64,000 bases of DNA from a virus. Shown here piece by piece: positions 56,729 through 63,876 of the stretch. The notes under the pieces are model-generated. The model ran no database searches and had not been told where the DNA came from. It worked only from the letters and a program-made list of their open reading frames with translations. The stretch covers positions 96,875-160,874 of the IMG/VR virus record IMGVR_UViG_3300017605_000342; one strand, written 5' to 3'. How positions within the stretch are numbered: position 1 is the first letter of the stretch; each line of letters begins with the position of its first letter. The translations under genes were made by a program, and so were the position numbers.

Positions 56729-57205
56729 ATGACTGGGTTTGAGATTATTGTAGTACTGGTATTACTTACAGTGCTGATTATTATCATTGATGCAGACACG
56801 GCCATTGCATCGTTTTTCGGCGTTTGTTTGTTGGTAGGAGCAGGCTTTTTGACTTGGCACGGTTCCACCATTGCCAGTGTAGTTGTCCACTTTCTACTTC
56901 AAGATCCTCTGCGTACGGCACTTTTGGGTGTTGGATACCTGATCGGCGGGTGTCTAACAATTCCTCTACGGTGGTACTGGTACTGTTTAGAACGTAGAGA
57001 GCAGGGGCACAGATACCCAGTAGTGAGAACAGAAGTCGAACGCATCGTCCGTTGGGGTACATTCTGGCCGATTACATTGGTATGGAACTTGGTATGGAAT
57101 ACGTTTAAATACACTTTGAAGAACTTCTTTAGACGTATGATCCTTAAGTACGAGTTTGTGTTAACTGATATCACAGAAAAGGTATTTGGTAAAAACGCAT
57201 CATGA
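56729..57205 (+). CDS. Multi-span membrane protein
   Basis: 158 residues. Hydrophobic segments at about 4-21, 27-45, 47-60 and 63-85, then a basic amphipathic C-terminus (NFFRRMILKYEF). Ribosome site AGGAG. Possibly a membrane-remodelling or exclusion protein. Confidence 0.65.
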   Translation: MTGFEIIVVLVLLTVLIIIIDADTAIASFFGVCLLVGAGFLTWHGSTIASVVVHFLLQDPLRTALLGVGYLIGGCLTIPLRWYWYCLERREQGHRYPVVRTEVERIVRWGTFWPITLVWNLVWNTFKYTLKNFFRRMILKYEFVLTDITEKVFGKNAS

Positions 57206-57399
57206 CCCTAGAAGAGCGTATCAAAGCAATTCCAGGTAAAGACGGTTTCTGGAAGTCGGACACAGAGCGTGTTTTCGTCAATACAGCCAAGATGTTACTA
57301 ACAATTGGATGCGGAGATGAACGCCCGCTAACAGAAGACGAAGTTGTTGACATGTTGGAAAATCTGTGGTACGCTGTATCGAATGAGTACGGTAACTAA
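57202..57399 (+). CDS. Small acidic protein
   Basis: 65 residues, MTLEERIKAIPGKDGFWKSD, helical. Stop immediately followed by the next ATG. Function unknown. Confidence 0.6.
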   Translation: MTLEERIKAIPGKDGFWKSDTERVFVNTAKMLLTIGCGDERPLTEDEVVDMLENLWYAVSNEYGN

Positions 57400-57558
57400 A
57401 TGGAATACTTAGTCCTGTCAGTTTATCTCACCATCGATGAAACTTTTGGCGAAGATCGTACAGAAGAACTTAAAGTCATGAGAAATGTTAGGGAAAAATT
57501 GAACGAGCTACCCAAAACAGAAGTTACCTTTATAGAAATTACAGAGGTCGGGGCGTAG
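57400..57558 (+). CDS. Small hypothetical protein
   Basis: 52 residues, MEYLVLSVYLTIDETFGEDR, beta-alpha-beta. Begins on the base after the upstream stop. Function unknown. Confidence 0.6.
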   Translation: MEYLVLSVYLTIDETFGEDRTEELKVMRNVREKLNELPKTEVTFIEITEVGA

Positions 57559-57561
57559 GCT

Positions 57562-57816
57562 ATGCCAACAGTTGATGGGTATGATCCTTGGAAACACGTG
57601 CACCAGCTTGAAGGGGAGCTAGAAGCCGCCGAGCAACATGTTAAAATACTACGCTCAGTACATCACGATTTAGACTGTAAAATTATTGGATTAGAGTTGG
57701 AGCTTAAGAAGCAGCGGGCATACCGGGACCAACGAGATTACTACGCACAACTGTTATACGAAGTTAAAAAAGAGAATACTGCACTCAAGCAAGTCATAGC
57801 AGATCTGTCAAAATAG
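57562..57816 (+). CDS. Coiled-coil protein
   Basis: 84 residues, MPTVDGYDPWKHVHQLEGEL; nearly entirely coiled coil (LEGELEAAEQHVKILRSVHHD...LYEVKKENTALKQVI). May oligomerise or bridge partners. Confidence 0.65.
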   Translation: MPTVDGYDPWKHVHQLEGELEAAEQHVKILRSVHHDLDCKIIGLELELKKQRAYRDQRDYYAQLLYEVKKENTALKQVIADLSK

Positions 57817-57839
57817 CTACGTACTATGGGTATAGAACG

Positions 57840-58142
57840 ATGAGCGAAGAACGGCATGTAACTGAAGTACGTCTCAGAAATGATATTCAACCACCTTACG
57901 GTCATTGGCGCGTGAGTTGTAAATACTCAGATGGTTCGGAGTGGACTACCGGAGCGCTAATACACTTCTCCGTGCTTGACCCAGTTGCCATTGCTCAAGA
58001 GATAGCTAACCAGTTTGGTGTTTGTCTTATTGACTACAGGCGTGAACAAGACGGGCGTATGCTAAAAGGTACAGGCAGGTACAAGTGGGTTCCTGCATCC
58101 CAACGTAAGGAAGGGCAAAAGACTAACCTTACACAGGACTAA
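57840..58142 (+). CDS. Hypothetical alpha/beta protein
   Basis: 100 residues, MSEERHVTEVRLRNDIQPPY. Beta-strands WRVSCKYSDGSEWTTGALIHF, a helix and a basic tail. Function unknown. Confidence 0.6.
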   Translation: MSEERHVTEVRLRNDIQPPYGHWRVSCKYSDGSEWTTGALIHFSVLDPVAIAQEIANQFGVCLIDYRREQDGRMLKGTGRYKWVPASQRKEGQKTNLTQD

Positions 58143-58145
58143 ACT

Positions 58146-58358
58146 ATGAAAGTCGGAGACAAAGCAACAATGTTGTTTCATGGTGCGGGTGTGACATCTA
58201 AAGAAAAGATGTCTGTAACAAAAGTTACAGCTAACCAAATAACACTCGATGGCAAATGGATCTTCAATGCCCATACCGGGCGCTGTATTAATGATCTAAA
58301 CGACTTTGGCTTTTGGCGGGAATTGGCTTTGCCCAAACACAAGCCAAACAAACCATGA
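58146..58358 (+). CDS. Small basic beta-rich protein
   Basis: 70 residues, MKVGDKATMLFHGAGVTSKE. An SH3-like fold pattern (KMSVTKVTANQITLDGKWIFN). Coupled to the next gene by ATGA. Confidence 0.55.
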   Translation: MKVGDKATMLFHGAGVTSKEKMSVTKVTANQITLDGKWIFNAHTGRCINDLNDFGFWRELALPKHKPNKP

Positions 58359-58546
58359 AAGTACCAACACCATTACTGAGCGGAGGTAATATCCAACGGT
58401 GTTATTTTTCATCTAAGGATGATACTCATTACATACCCCTAGAGCCTTTTGAATACAACAATTGGGTTGGATGTGCGTGTCCCGATGTTAGCCACGGGCT
58501 AACCTTTGAGCAGATGGAGCAGGAACGTGCAGTTAAAAAAATTTGA
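58355..58546 (+). CDS. Small hypothetical protein
   Basis: 63 residues from the ATG at 58355 (MKVPTPLLSGGNIQRCYFSS), with WVGCACPDVSHGLTF. Possible metal site. The upstream extension of this frame overlaps the previous gene and is not used. Confidence 0.55.
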   Translation: MKVPTPLLSGGNIQRCYFSSKDDTHYIPLEPFEYNNWVGCACPDVSHGLTFEQMEQERAVKKI

Positions 58547-58871
58547 TGAGTATTTCTATCGCTACCAAGATGTAGCGTATTCGTTGGGAACAGACGAGTG
58601 GGATAACCCACTGCCGGGATATAACCTTGCCGTTGAGTGTTACAAGTACCCTGTAATAAAGCACACTGCAAAAGGTACGTGGATAGACTTAGGGTTTGGC
58701 AAACGGTTTGTGCTGCGGACAGCTAGGCGTAGATTTGCAGCGGCTACCCAAGCTGACGCAATGGTTTGCTTCCGCGCCCGCAAGCAAAGTCAGATACGTA
58801 TTCTACGTGGTAAATTAAAACGCGCTGAGCAGGCATTGGAGTTGTGTGATGGCATCGAAGATCTGTTCTAA
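58527..58871 (+). CDS. Hypothetical basic protein
   Basis: 114 residues from a GTG at 58527 (MQLKKFDEYFYRYQDVAYSL), with an alternative TTG at 58506. The C-terminus is basic and helical (TARRRFAAATQADAMVCFRARKQSQIRILRGKLKR). Possibly RNA- or DNA-binding by charge. Function unknown. Confidence 0.55.
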   Translation: MQLKKFDEYFYRYQDVAYSLGTDEWDNPLPGYNLAVECYKYPVIKHTAKGTWIDLGFGKRFVLRTARRRFAAATQADAMVCFRARKQSQIRILRGKLKRAEQALELCDGIEDLF

Positions 58872-59019
58872 ATGTCAGCGTAGTGAAAAGTATTATATCC
58901 TACTAGCACTGTTACAGTTGCATACGCAGACAGAGGCCCCACCAGCCGCGATTTGCCCTGCTGACGGTGGCACCCACGAGTTTTTGGTATTCCGAGACGG
59001 CGACCATGACGAAGACTGA
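58849..59019 (+). CDS. Small Cys-rich protein
   Basis: 56 residues, MASKICSKCQRSEKYYILLA, with a central hydrophobic stretch and an acidic end (FRDGDHDED). CxxC at the N-terminus. Overlaps both neighbours. Confidence 0.5.
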   Translation: MASKICSKCQRSEKYYILLALLQLHTQTEAPPAAICPADGGTHEFLVFRDGDHDED

Positions 59020-59182
59020 ACGACGTAGATTAGAAGACAAAATAGACAATGAGGGATTTGATTACTGTTTCCGCCATTACAGCAGCTTTCCCGAAATCAA
59101 GGACAAGAAGTTTCACGAGCTACGTAAGGCTTACATCGCTGCTTCCGAAGCTTTAGAAAAACATCTTTTAGGTATTAAATGA
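59006..59182 (+). CDS. Small helical protein
   Basis: 58 residues from the ATG at 59006 (MTKTERRRLEDKIDNEGFDY). Highly charged and helical, with HYSSFPEIKDKKFHELRKAYIAA. Function unknown. Confidence 0.6.
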   Translation: MTKTERRRLEDKIDNEGFDYCFRHYSSFPEIKDKKFHELRKAYIAASEALEKHLLGIK

Positions 59183-59394
59183 ACACACTTAAAGAATTTG
59201 AAACACTGTATCATGAACAGTACGGTCAAGAGTTAGCACAATGTGACAGTTGGATAAAATGGTGTAAGAGCCAAACCCCGCCCGATACACATGGAATCAA
59301 CTTCTACCAAGGAATGCGCTCTGCACTTATTTTTAACGACATCAAAATGTATCAGTTGCTTCAGATTTTAAACCGTATGGAAGGTTCCCGCTAA
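59179..59394 (+). CDS. Small hypothetical protein
   Basis: 71 residues, MNTLKEFETLYHEQYGQELA, helical, with a YQGMRSALIFND centre. Ends just before a tRNA-like element. Confidence 0.6.
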   Translation: MNTLKEFETLYHEQYGQELAQCDSWIKWCKSQTPPDTHGINFYQGMRSALIFNDIKMYQLLQILNRMEGSR

Positions 59395-59396
59395 GT

Positions 59397-59471
59397 GGTT
59401 GGCAACCGGATTTGAACTCCGGTGGGCGACGGCTAATACCGTTGGGCGTTCGACTCGTCATCCTTCCTCCA
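59397..59471 (+). ncRNA. tRNA-like element, anticodon not assignable
   Basis: T-arm GGCG-TTCGACT-CGTC is canonical and a CCA follows. A CCGG/CCGG hairpin sits at the D position and a 6-bp hairpin (CGACGG/CCGTTG, six-base loop) at the anticodon position. The acceptor GGTTGGC/TCCTTCC has T-T mismatches at pairs 3 and 4 and C-T at 7. G-U pairs favour the plus strand over the minus. A degenerate tRNA or another mimic. Confidence 0.4.
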
Positions 59472-59490
59472 AACCTATCAAGGAATTACA

Positions 59491-59736
59491 ATGAGAACAC
59501 TGTGGTTACTGACATTACTGTTATTAAGCGGGTGTGAAACCCCGGCACCTGTCAAGGTAGAAGACCAGCCAAAACCAAGAACCATTATGACCTGTGTTAA
59601 AACAGAGCGTAGAAAAGTGTTAGTATACGACCCGTTTACTCCAAAGATGTTTAAGGAAGAGTTTTTCATGCCCAAGAACTGGGACCGTAAATGGAAAGAC
59701 GTGTGTGTAGAATACAAAGAGACAGTGGTACCATGA
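59491..59736 (+). CDS. Small lipoprotein
   Basis: 81 residues. MRTLWLLTLLLLSGCETPAP has a clear lipobox (LLSGC) for acylation at Cys15. The rest is basic and Lys-rich. Candidate for superinfection exclusion or an Rz1-like role; no Rz partner is present. Confidence 0.75.
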   Translation: MRTLWLLTLLLLSGCETPAPVKVEDQPKPRTIMTCVKTERRKVLVYDPFTPKMFKEEFFMPKNWDRKWKDVCVEYKETVVP

Positions 59737-59948
59737 GACTATTTAACTTCTTTTCAAAAGAATCTTTCAAAACCAAAAAGTTGCCTAAGAAGCTTTATGC
59801 TAAACTTACGGGTGATATTCTAAGCTTCCACGAAGCTGACGAACACTACTCGCTGCAATTACAAGACGGTGATGTTATAGGTGTGTACCACTTACATCGC
59901 AGTGAAGATGTGCATACTGTGCTAAGCCCCAGCCACCATGATAGTTGA
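59733..59948 (+). CDS. Small hypothetical protein
   Basis: 71 residues from the ATG at 59733 (MRLFNFFSKESFKTKKLPKK), overlapping the lipoprotein stop. Beta-rich second half (HYSLQLQDGDVIGVYHLH). Function unknown. Confidence 0.55.
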   Translation: MRLFNFFSKESFKTKKLPKKLYAKLTGDILSFHEADEHYSLQLQDGDVIGVYHLHRSEDVHTVLSPSHHDS

Positions 59949-60156
59949 AACTCCCGACGAGCTAGCTGAGACTATCGCAGATTGGTGCGGTGTTTACGGT
60001 AACATCCCCGAAGGGGAACGCGGCCATCTAGATAACTGCAAATGCAGGATGTGTTTTGTTGGAAAACTGGAACGCCGCATAAGACAATCTGTAGCAAACG
60101 AAAAGATACTTCAAGCTATTGCCGATGACAGCCACAGAAGCTCAAGCACAACTTAG
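59938..60156 (+). CDS. Small Cys-containing protein
   Basis: 72 residues, MIVETPDELAETIADWCGVY, with CKCRMCFVGKLERRIRQSV (CxC..C). Acidic start and basic middle. Function unknown. Confidence 0.6.
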   Translation: MIVETPDELAETIADWCGVYGNIPEGERGHLDNCKCRMCFVGKLERRIRQSVANEKILQAIADDSHRSSSTT

Positions 60157-60325
60157 AGATTACCTCAAGGAATGTCAGGGTTGCCGGCAGCGTGCGGCAA
60201 AGTGGTGGTGTGCCTACTGTAAAACCCCGCTATGTCCTGTGTGTTATAGACTAGATCGTAGAGCGTGGGCTTTCTGTGACCAATGTTATACAACCGTGTT
60301 AGATTCGAGATGGCGCTATGAGTAA
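60125..60325 (+). CDS. Zinc-finger protein
   Basis: 66 residues from the ATG at 60125 (MTATEAQAQLRDYLKECQGC). CQGC...CAYC...CPVC...CDQC gives four CxxC pairs, enough for two zinc ions, like a B-box or double ribbon. Confidence 0.65.
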   Translation: MTATEAQAQLRDYLKECQGCRQRAAKWWCAYCKTPLCPVCYRLDRRAWAFCDQCYTTVLDSRWRYE

Positions 60326-60494
60326 CCCAACAACACCCATAAAATTCACCCTAAGTTATATCTGCCCGACAACCCAAAACTTGGTGGTGCTGCAACCGCA
60401 TCAACTGCACTTGAGCAACGACTGCCAGATGGCCTGGCTGACAGTGGAAGAGTGTCCGGCCTGTAAGAGCTACCATTATTTTCTGGAGAAGTGA
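60318..60494 (+). CDS. Small Cys-containing protein
   Basis: 58 residues, MSNPTTPIKFTLSYICPTTQ, with EECPACKSYHYF. Possible zinc site from C16, C36 and CxxC near the end. Overlaps the zinc-finger gene. Confidence 0.55.
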   Translation: MSNPTTPIKFTLSYICPTTQNLVVLQPHQLHLSNDCQMAWLTVEECPACKSYHYFLEK

Positions 60495-60495
60495 A

Positions 60496-60705
60496 ATGGA
60501 GAAAGACAATCAAGGTTGGTACGTTGTAGAGACGTTGGAGTACAAGTCCAGACATTATACCTACGGGGATGCGGTCGCGCAGGCGGCGTCCATGTCAGAG
60601 ATCACTGGCTTCCCCTCCCTCATATTTAAAACAGTGAGCATTGTCAATGTCATTAATAAAACAACGACTATCCGACAATACCATGACCCTGACCCTACAC
60701 TATGA
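60496..60705 (+). CDS. Small hypothetical protein
   Basis: 69 residues, MEKDNQGWYVVETLEYKSRH, alpha/beta, with YTYGDAVAQAASMSEITGFPSL. One base after the upstream stop. Function unknown. Confidence 0.55.
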   Translation: MEKDNQGWYVVETLEYKSRHYTYGDAVAQAASMSEITGFPSLIFKTVSIVNVINKTTTIRQYHDPDPTL

Positions 60706-60905
60706 CACACTGGTTTAAGCACAAGCGTTGGATTTGGTGCATAAGTTGTAATCCACGTCGCTGGCTGGTTGGGATCGAGTGGACACGCGGCAACCCCAAC
60801 TGGCCTAGCTTTCCGGTTATTGAGATCTTTGTGGGCTGCCTGCACGTGGCCATCACCCGCAGAGTGATTTTTAAAAACATACCTTTACAAACCATAGGAC
60901 TGTGA
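60702..60905 (+). CDS. Small Trp-rich protein
   Basis: 67 residues, MTHWFKHKRWIWCISCNPRR, with five Trp and CxxC near the N-terminus. Shares its last base with the next start. Confidence 0.55.
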   Translation: MTHWFKHKRWIWCISCNPRRWLVGIEWTRGNPNWPSFPVIEIFVGCLHVAITRRVIFKNIPLQTIGL

Positions 60906-61057
60906 TGCGATATATCAAATCAAACAACATGCATGGTTTTTACTTACACGATTCCCTAGAGTCTTTCCGGTGGGCCACCTGTGTCTCACAAAGAATTGAA
61001 GGTGAGTGGGGCGGCGTTGGTTGGGGTGAGCACGAGGTTCACGTATACATCCGATGA
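60905..61057 (+). CDS. Small hypothetical protein
   Basis: 50 residues, MRYIKSNNMHGFYLHDSLES, Gly-rich end. Its stop overlaps the methyltransferase ATG (ATGA). Confidence 0.5.
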   Translation: MRYIKSNNMHGFYLHDSLESFRWATCVSQRIEGEWGGVGWGEHEVHVYIR

Positions 61058-61713
61058 GGCTTTTAGATTTGTTTTGCGGAGCCGGTGGGGCTTCTATGGG
61101 GTATGCTTTGGCGGGTTTCGCGGTATGTGGGGTGGACATCAAACCGCAGCCGCATTACCCGTTTCAGTTTATCCAAGCCGACGTTTTAGGATTCACTGTA
61201 GAAGATTTAGCGTCTTACGATGTTATACACGCAAGCCCTCCATGCCAAGCCCATGTCAAGGGTTTCGCCGCCGCAAACAAGTCATTAAACAGAGATAACT
61301 CTCACCCAACACTAATCCCTGTAATTAGAGATCTACTGGTTGCTTCTGGGAAAACTTACGTCATAGAAAACGTTGTCGGGGCACCTTTACAGACACCGAT
61401 ACAACTCTGTGGGTCGTCGTTTGGTTTGGGTGTCCGCCGCCATCGCTTATTTGAAAGCAACGCGACACTTAAACCATTACAATGTAAACACCATTTACAG
61501 ACAGAGAAAAAGTACTGGACTGGTTGGTGTCCCAACGGTGAGCGCAGGTTGGCCACTGTCGCTCAGGTTTACGGAAATGGTGGAGGGCGCGACCAATGGG
61601 CAGAGGCAATGGGGATAGACTGGATGACTCCAAAAGAACTGACCCAAGCCATACCGCCAAAGTACACCGAATATATCGGTAGACAACTACCTTTACAAAC
61701 GCTTTTAGAGTAA
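61054..61713 (+). CDS. DNA cytosine C5-methyltransferase
   Basis: 219 residues. Motif I LLDLFCGAGGASMGYALAGF, motif IV ASPPCQ with the catalytic Cys, motif VI YVIENVVGAPL, motif VIII GVRRHRLFE. It is short for a Dcm-type enzyme, with a reduced target-recognition region and motif X-like LTQAIPPKYTEYIG. No restriction enzyme is adjacent, so it is likely a solitary anti-restriction modifier. Confidence 0.88.
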   Translation: MRLLDLFCGAGGASMGYALAGFAVCGVDIKPQPHYPFQFIQADVLGFTVEDLASYDVIHASPPCQAHVKGFAAANKSLNRDNSHPTLIPVIRDLLVASGKTYVIENVVGAPLQTPIQLCGSSFGLGVRRHRLFESNATLKPLQCKHHLQTEKKYWTGWCPNGERRLATVAQVYGNGGGRDQWAEAMGIDWMTPKELTQAIPPKYTEYIGRQLPLQTLLE

Positions 61714-62726
61714 TAAAATTTATGTTGACATTTGATCCTTAAACCATAAATTTTACCTTTACAATTACATATAAAATCATTTCTAAAATGTGTTTCCTCG
61801 GAAATACGTTTACATGTTTTACTTGCCAACGGTAACTTCCCTACCACTACCACTACCTTCCCGGTTAGCCTGCCCGTAACTCGTTGATTCTAAAGCCCGC
61901 ATAAACATTTAGTTACAGAAAAGAGATATATAAATAGATAAAAGAATGTCGGCGCGACGACATCAAAAGTACGACCGGACCTCTGCCGACCATCCGGTAG
62001 GCCCTAAACCCCCCATAAATCGTTGATTTTACACTGTTTAGGCTACGTTTACCTTGACAAAACGTTGTAGGGCCACCAGCCCGCAGGAGGACTAACGCAC
62101 ACCCCTGCGGGGTGTCTCCGACCTACCATGACTGTCTGCGATATATCCATGATATACTTATCGACGCCGCTAAGTCGTTGATACGACTATGTTTAGTTCC
62201 AGGCCTGCCGGCTGGAGAATGGCTCTGGATGCGGCTCTCCGGCCAGGCCGTGGAAACCCGCATGAACATTGACCTTGACAGCGACTGTCCTCGAAGATGC
62301 CCACTGGGCGCGGCTCGAGGCGGACAGGGTGGCGGGTAGACACACTCCGCAGACCGGAAAGCCTCGGCGCCCAAGAACGGCGCCCAGTCTATGTCTTCAG
62401 CCATCGTCGATGAAGACCATGTTATACAGTGTATCTTCGAGGAGTCGCTGTAGAACCGCTTACAGTGCGGGTTCGCGGGCATGGTGGCTGGAAACCCGCG
62501 TGGGCAGGGCATCCACCACAAGTCGAGCCGGATGTCAAGATATTTATTTTCACAGGGCGTCTTTTTTTCTTGAGGCGGGCAGGGCAAAAGCCGATACTAG
62601 TCCTGTAGTCGGGCAGGGCAGGGCTGGGGCAGGGCATGGCAGTTATCGGAAAAGTTTTCCATACGGATTAAGCTCTCCGAAACTGAAGTAAAAAACCAAA
62701 AGCACGTAGTGCGAAACGAGGTATCT
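61714..62726. other. Non-coding region, about 1 kb, with hairpins and short repeats
   Basis: No convincing gene. The first 200 bases are AT-rich, with a TTGACA at 61724. Three copies of TCGTTGAT (61882-61889, 62018-62025, 62176-62183) recur about 150 bases apart. 62099-62115 is a perfect hairpin (ACACCCC-TGC-GGGGTGT). From about 62190 the sequence turns GC-rich and folds heavily (see the structured element). Copies of GGGCAGGGC begin near 62505. Origin or structured RNA functions are possible. Confidence 0.6.
62197..62450 (+). ncRNA. Nested, highly structured GC-rich element (candidate ncRNA or origin)
   Basis: Stems seen: 62197-62218 with 62235-62254 (about 20 bp, imperfect); CAGCGACT(GT)CCTCGAAGAT at 62279-62298 with 62433-62450 (18 bp); ACTGGGCGC 62303-62311 with 62380-62388 (9 bp); CGAGGC with GCCTCG inside that; GTCTTCA with TGAAGAC within 62392-62418. 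The nesting makes a multi-branched fold. TGGAAACCCGC recurs at 62251 and about 62489. Strand is unproven. Confidence 0.5.
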
Positions 62727-62819
62727 ATGAGACTAGCATTAGCAGTTCCCGCAATGATGTTTGCGGGGTTAGCGTATCTTCTATTGCAGCATGCGGGCAA
62801 GCTACTAGGGGGTTTCTAA
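62727..62819 (+). CDS. Very small membrane peptide
   Basis: 30 residues, MRLALAVPAMMFAGLAYLLL..., one hydrophobic helix and a short Gly/Lys tail. Ribosome site GAGG seven bases upstream. Followed after one base by the next gene. Confidence 0.5.
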   Translation: MRLALAVPAMMFAGLAYLLLQHAGKLLGGF

Positions 62820-62820
62820 T

Positions 62821-63099
62821 ATGAGACTGTCAAGGCGAGTCAAAGTTACCATGCTGGATGGCAGAGTACTGTTAGCAGAGTCCACAGAACGTGTCGATAT
62901 TCTTGCAACCTTGGGGATTAAAAAACTTGAGAGTATCGACATTGCAAGGGCAGGGCAGGGCGAGGCGGTCCAGCAGGGCGAGGCGGTCCAGCAGGGCAGG
63001 GCAGGGCTGGGCTGGGGAAGCGAAACCTACCTTGAAGAAAACGAGGTAATCTCTGAGCTTGTTTCGAGTTATCATCGACACGTTGCCCCACTATGTTAG
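62821..63099 (+). CDS. Small protein carrying an in-frame GGGCA repeat insertion
   Basis: 92 residues, MRLSRRVKVTMLDGRVLLAE. Residues about 43-66 (ARAGQGEAVQQGEAVQQGRA...) are encoded by the G-rich repeat, which keeps the frame. The flanking parts (KKLESIDIA and SETYLEENEVISELVSSYH) look like ordinary protein, so the repeat has probably entered an existing gene. Confidence 0.5.
   Translation: MRLSRRVKVTMLDGRVLLAESTERVDILATLGIKKLESIDIARAGQGEAVQQGEAVQQGRAGLGWGSETYLEENEVISELVSSYHRHVAPLC
62948..63018 (+). repeat. G-rich repeat cluster R1 (inside a gene)
   Basis: Two copies of GCAGGGCGAGGCGGTCCA-type units followed by GCAGGGCAGGGCAGGGCTGGG. Same unit as R2-R4. Three or more G3 tracts within short spacing make G-quadruplex formation possible. 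Confidence 0.8.
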
Positions 63100-63190
63100 C
63101 AGGGCAGGGCTGGGCTGGACCCCAGCAGGGCGAGGCGGTCCAGCAGGGCAGGGCAGGGCTGGGCAGGGCAGGGCAGGGCAGGGCAGGGCA
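63098..63190 (+). repeat. G-rich repeat cluster R2
   Basis: One composite unit (GCTGGGCTGGACCCCAGC then GCAGGGCGAGGCGGTCCA), then a run of GGGCA pentamers (eight or more consecutive). CTGGACC and GGTCCAG, 15 bases apart, form a hairpin in the composite unit. Confidence 0.85.
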
Positions 63191-63204
63191 AGGCAATGCT
63201 ACAG

Positions 63205-63246
63205 CTAAAGAATGTCAAGGGCAGGGCAGGGCTTTGACATTCTTAG
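63205..63246 (+). repeat. 13-bp hairpin with G-rich loop
   Basis: CTAAAGAATGTCAA pairs with TTGACATTCTTAG around a GGCAGGGCAGGG loop. The right arm contains TTGACA, 64 bases before the start of the last gene, but no good -10 follows. Confidence 0.6.
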
Positions 63247-63297
63247 GATGCTAGCATCACCAAAGCATCACCCAATCTAACAGAGGAGATAAACATC

Positions 63298-63795
63298 ATG
63301 GCCCGTAAGCAAAAGAAGCAGCTAACGAACGCAGAGAAAGCCGCAAATCTGCGGGAAAGGGCGGAAAAGTATGAAGCAGGGGAAGTAACAACCAAAGTGG
63401 ACTTGCAGTTGCCCTTTGCAGAGTACGCCGAAATCGTTAACGGTAACATCCGGATTATCAAATTCCCAAAGCGCGTCGACGATGTGCGGCATTTTCTCCA
63501 CGTTTCACAGGGCGAGGCGAAATTCAAAGTTTTCTTACGCCCTTCAAAAGCAGGTGCGGGATTGCCGATTCCATCGTCCGTCCGTCCGTCTGTGGAATTT
63601 CCTCAAGGTATCGCGTACAAAGAAAGTGCGCCATCGTATTTCGGTACCATCTCCACAGTTTGTGAGGAAGCAATCGGCGCTTCTTTAGTCATCGGACTTT
63701 GCGCAAAGGAATTAGACATCTCCACACGTAAGAATGCTGAGCTTGAGAAAGCTCTCGCGGAGATGGCGGACAAAGCTAACAAGCGCGGGAAATAA
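63298..63795 (+). CDS. Hypothetical protein
   Basis: 165 residues with a strong ribosome site (GAGGAG). MARKQKKQLTNAEKAANLRE is a charged helix, then an alpha/beta domain (FAEYAEIVNGNIRIIKFPKRVDDVRHFLHVSQGEAKFKVFLRPSKAG) and a C-terminal coiled coil. No family recognised. Lies between repeat clusters and ends at a terminator. Confidence 0.7.
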   Translation: MARKQKKQLTNAEKAANLRERAEKYEAGEVTTKVDLQLPFAEYAEIVNGNIRIIKFPKRVDDVRHFLHVSQGEAKFKVFLRPSKAGAGLPIPSSVRPSVEFPQGIAYKESAPSYFGTISTVCEEAIGASLVIGLCAKELDISTRKNAELEKALAEMADKANKRGK

Positions 63796-63845
63796 GCAGG
63801 GCGAGGCGGTCCAGCAGGGCAGGGCAGGGAAGGGCAGGGCAGGGA
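63796..63845 (+). repeat. G-rich repeat cluster R3
   Basis: GCAGGGCGAGGCGGTCCA, then GCAGGGCAGGGCAGGGAAGGGCAGGGCAGGGA-type pentamers (broken here to stay brief), beginning right at the stop of the upstream gene and running into the terminator stem. Confidence 0.8.
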
Positions 63846-63868
63846 TTTTTCCCTGCCCTTTTTCTTTT
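63837..63868 (+). terminator. Intrinsic terminator built from the G-rich repeat
   Basis: GGGCAGGGA, loop TTTT, TCCCTGCCC, then TTTTTCTTTT. A 9-bp GC-rich stem and U-tract. The left arm is the last repeat unit of R3, so the repeat has been used as half of a terminator. Confidence 0.9.
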
Positions 63869-63876
63869 GGTACAAA

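Noticed and set aside
59397-59471. Minus-strand tRNA reading of this element
   Set aside because: On the minus strand two helix pairs become A-C mismatches and the acceptor does not pair, so the plus strand is preferred, though still weak.
61569-61853. 94-codon minus-strand frame overlapping the methyltransferase
   Set aside because: Antisense to a convincing gene for half its length, with no supporting motif.
62123-62691. Overlapping open frames of 140 and 154 codons on both strands
   Set aside because: They coincide with the hairpin-rich GC region, have Pro/Cys/Arg-biased composition and contradict each other; the RNA-like pairing explains the sequence better.
63234-63262. Promoter before the last gene
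   Set aside because: TTGACA lies in a hairpin arm and the base positions 17 downstream (TCACCA) do not resemble a -10 box.
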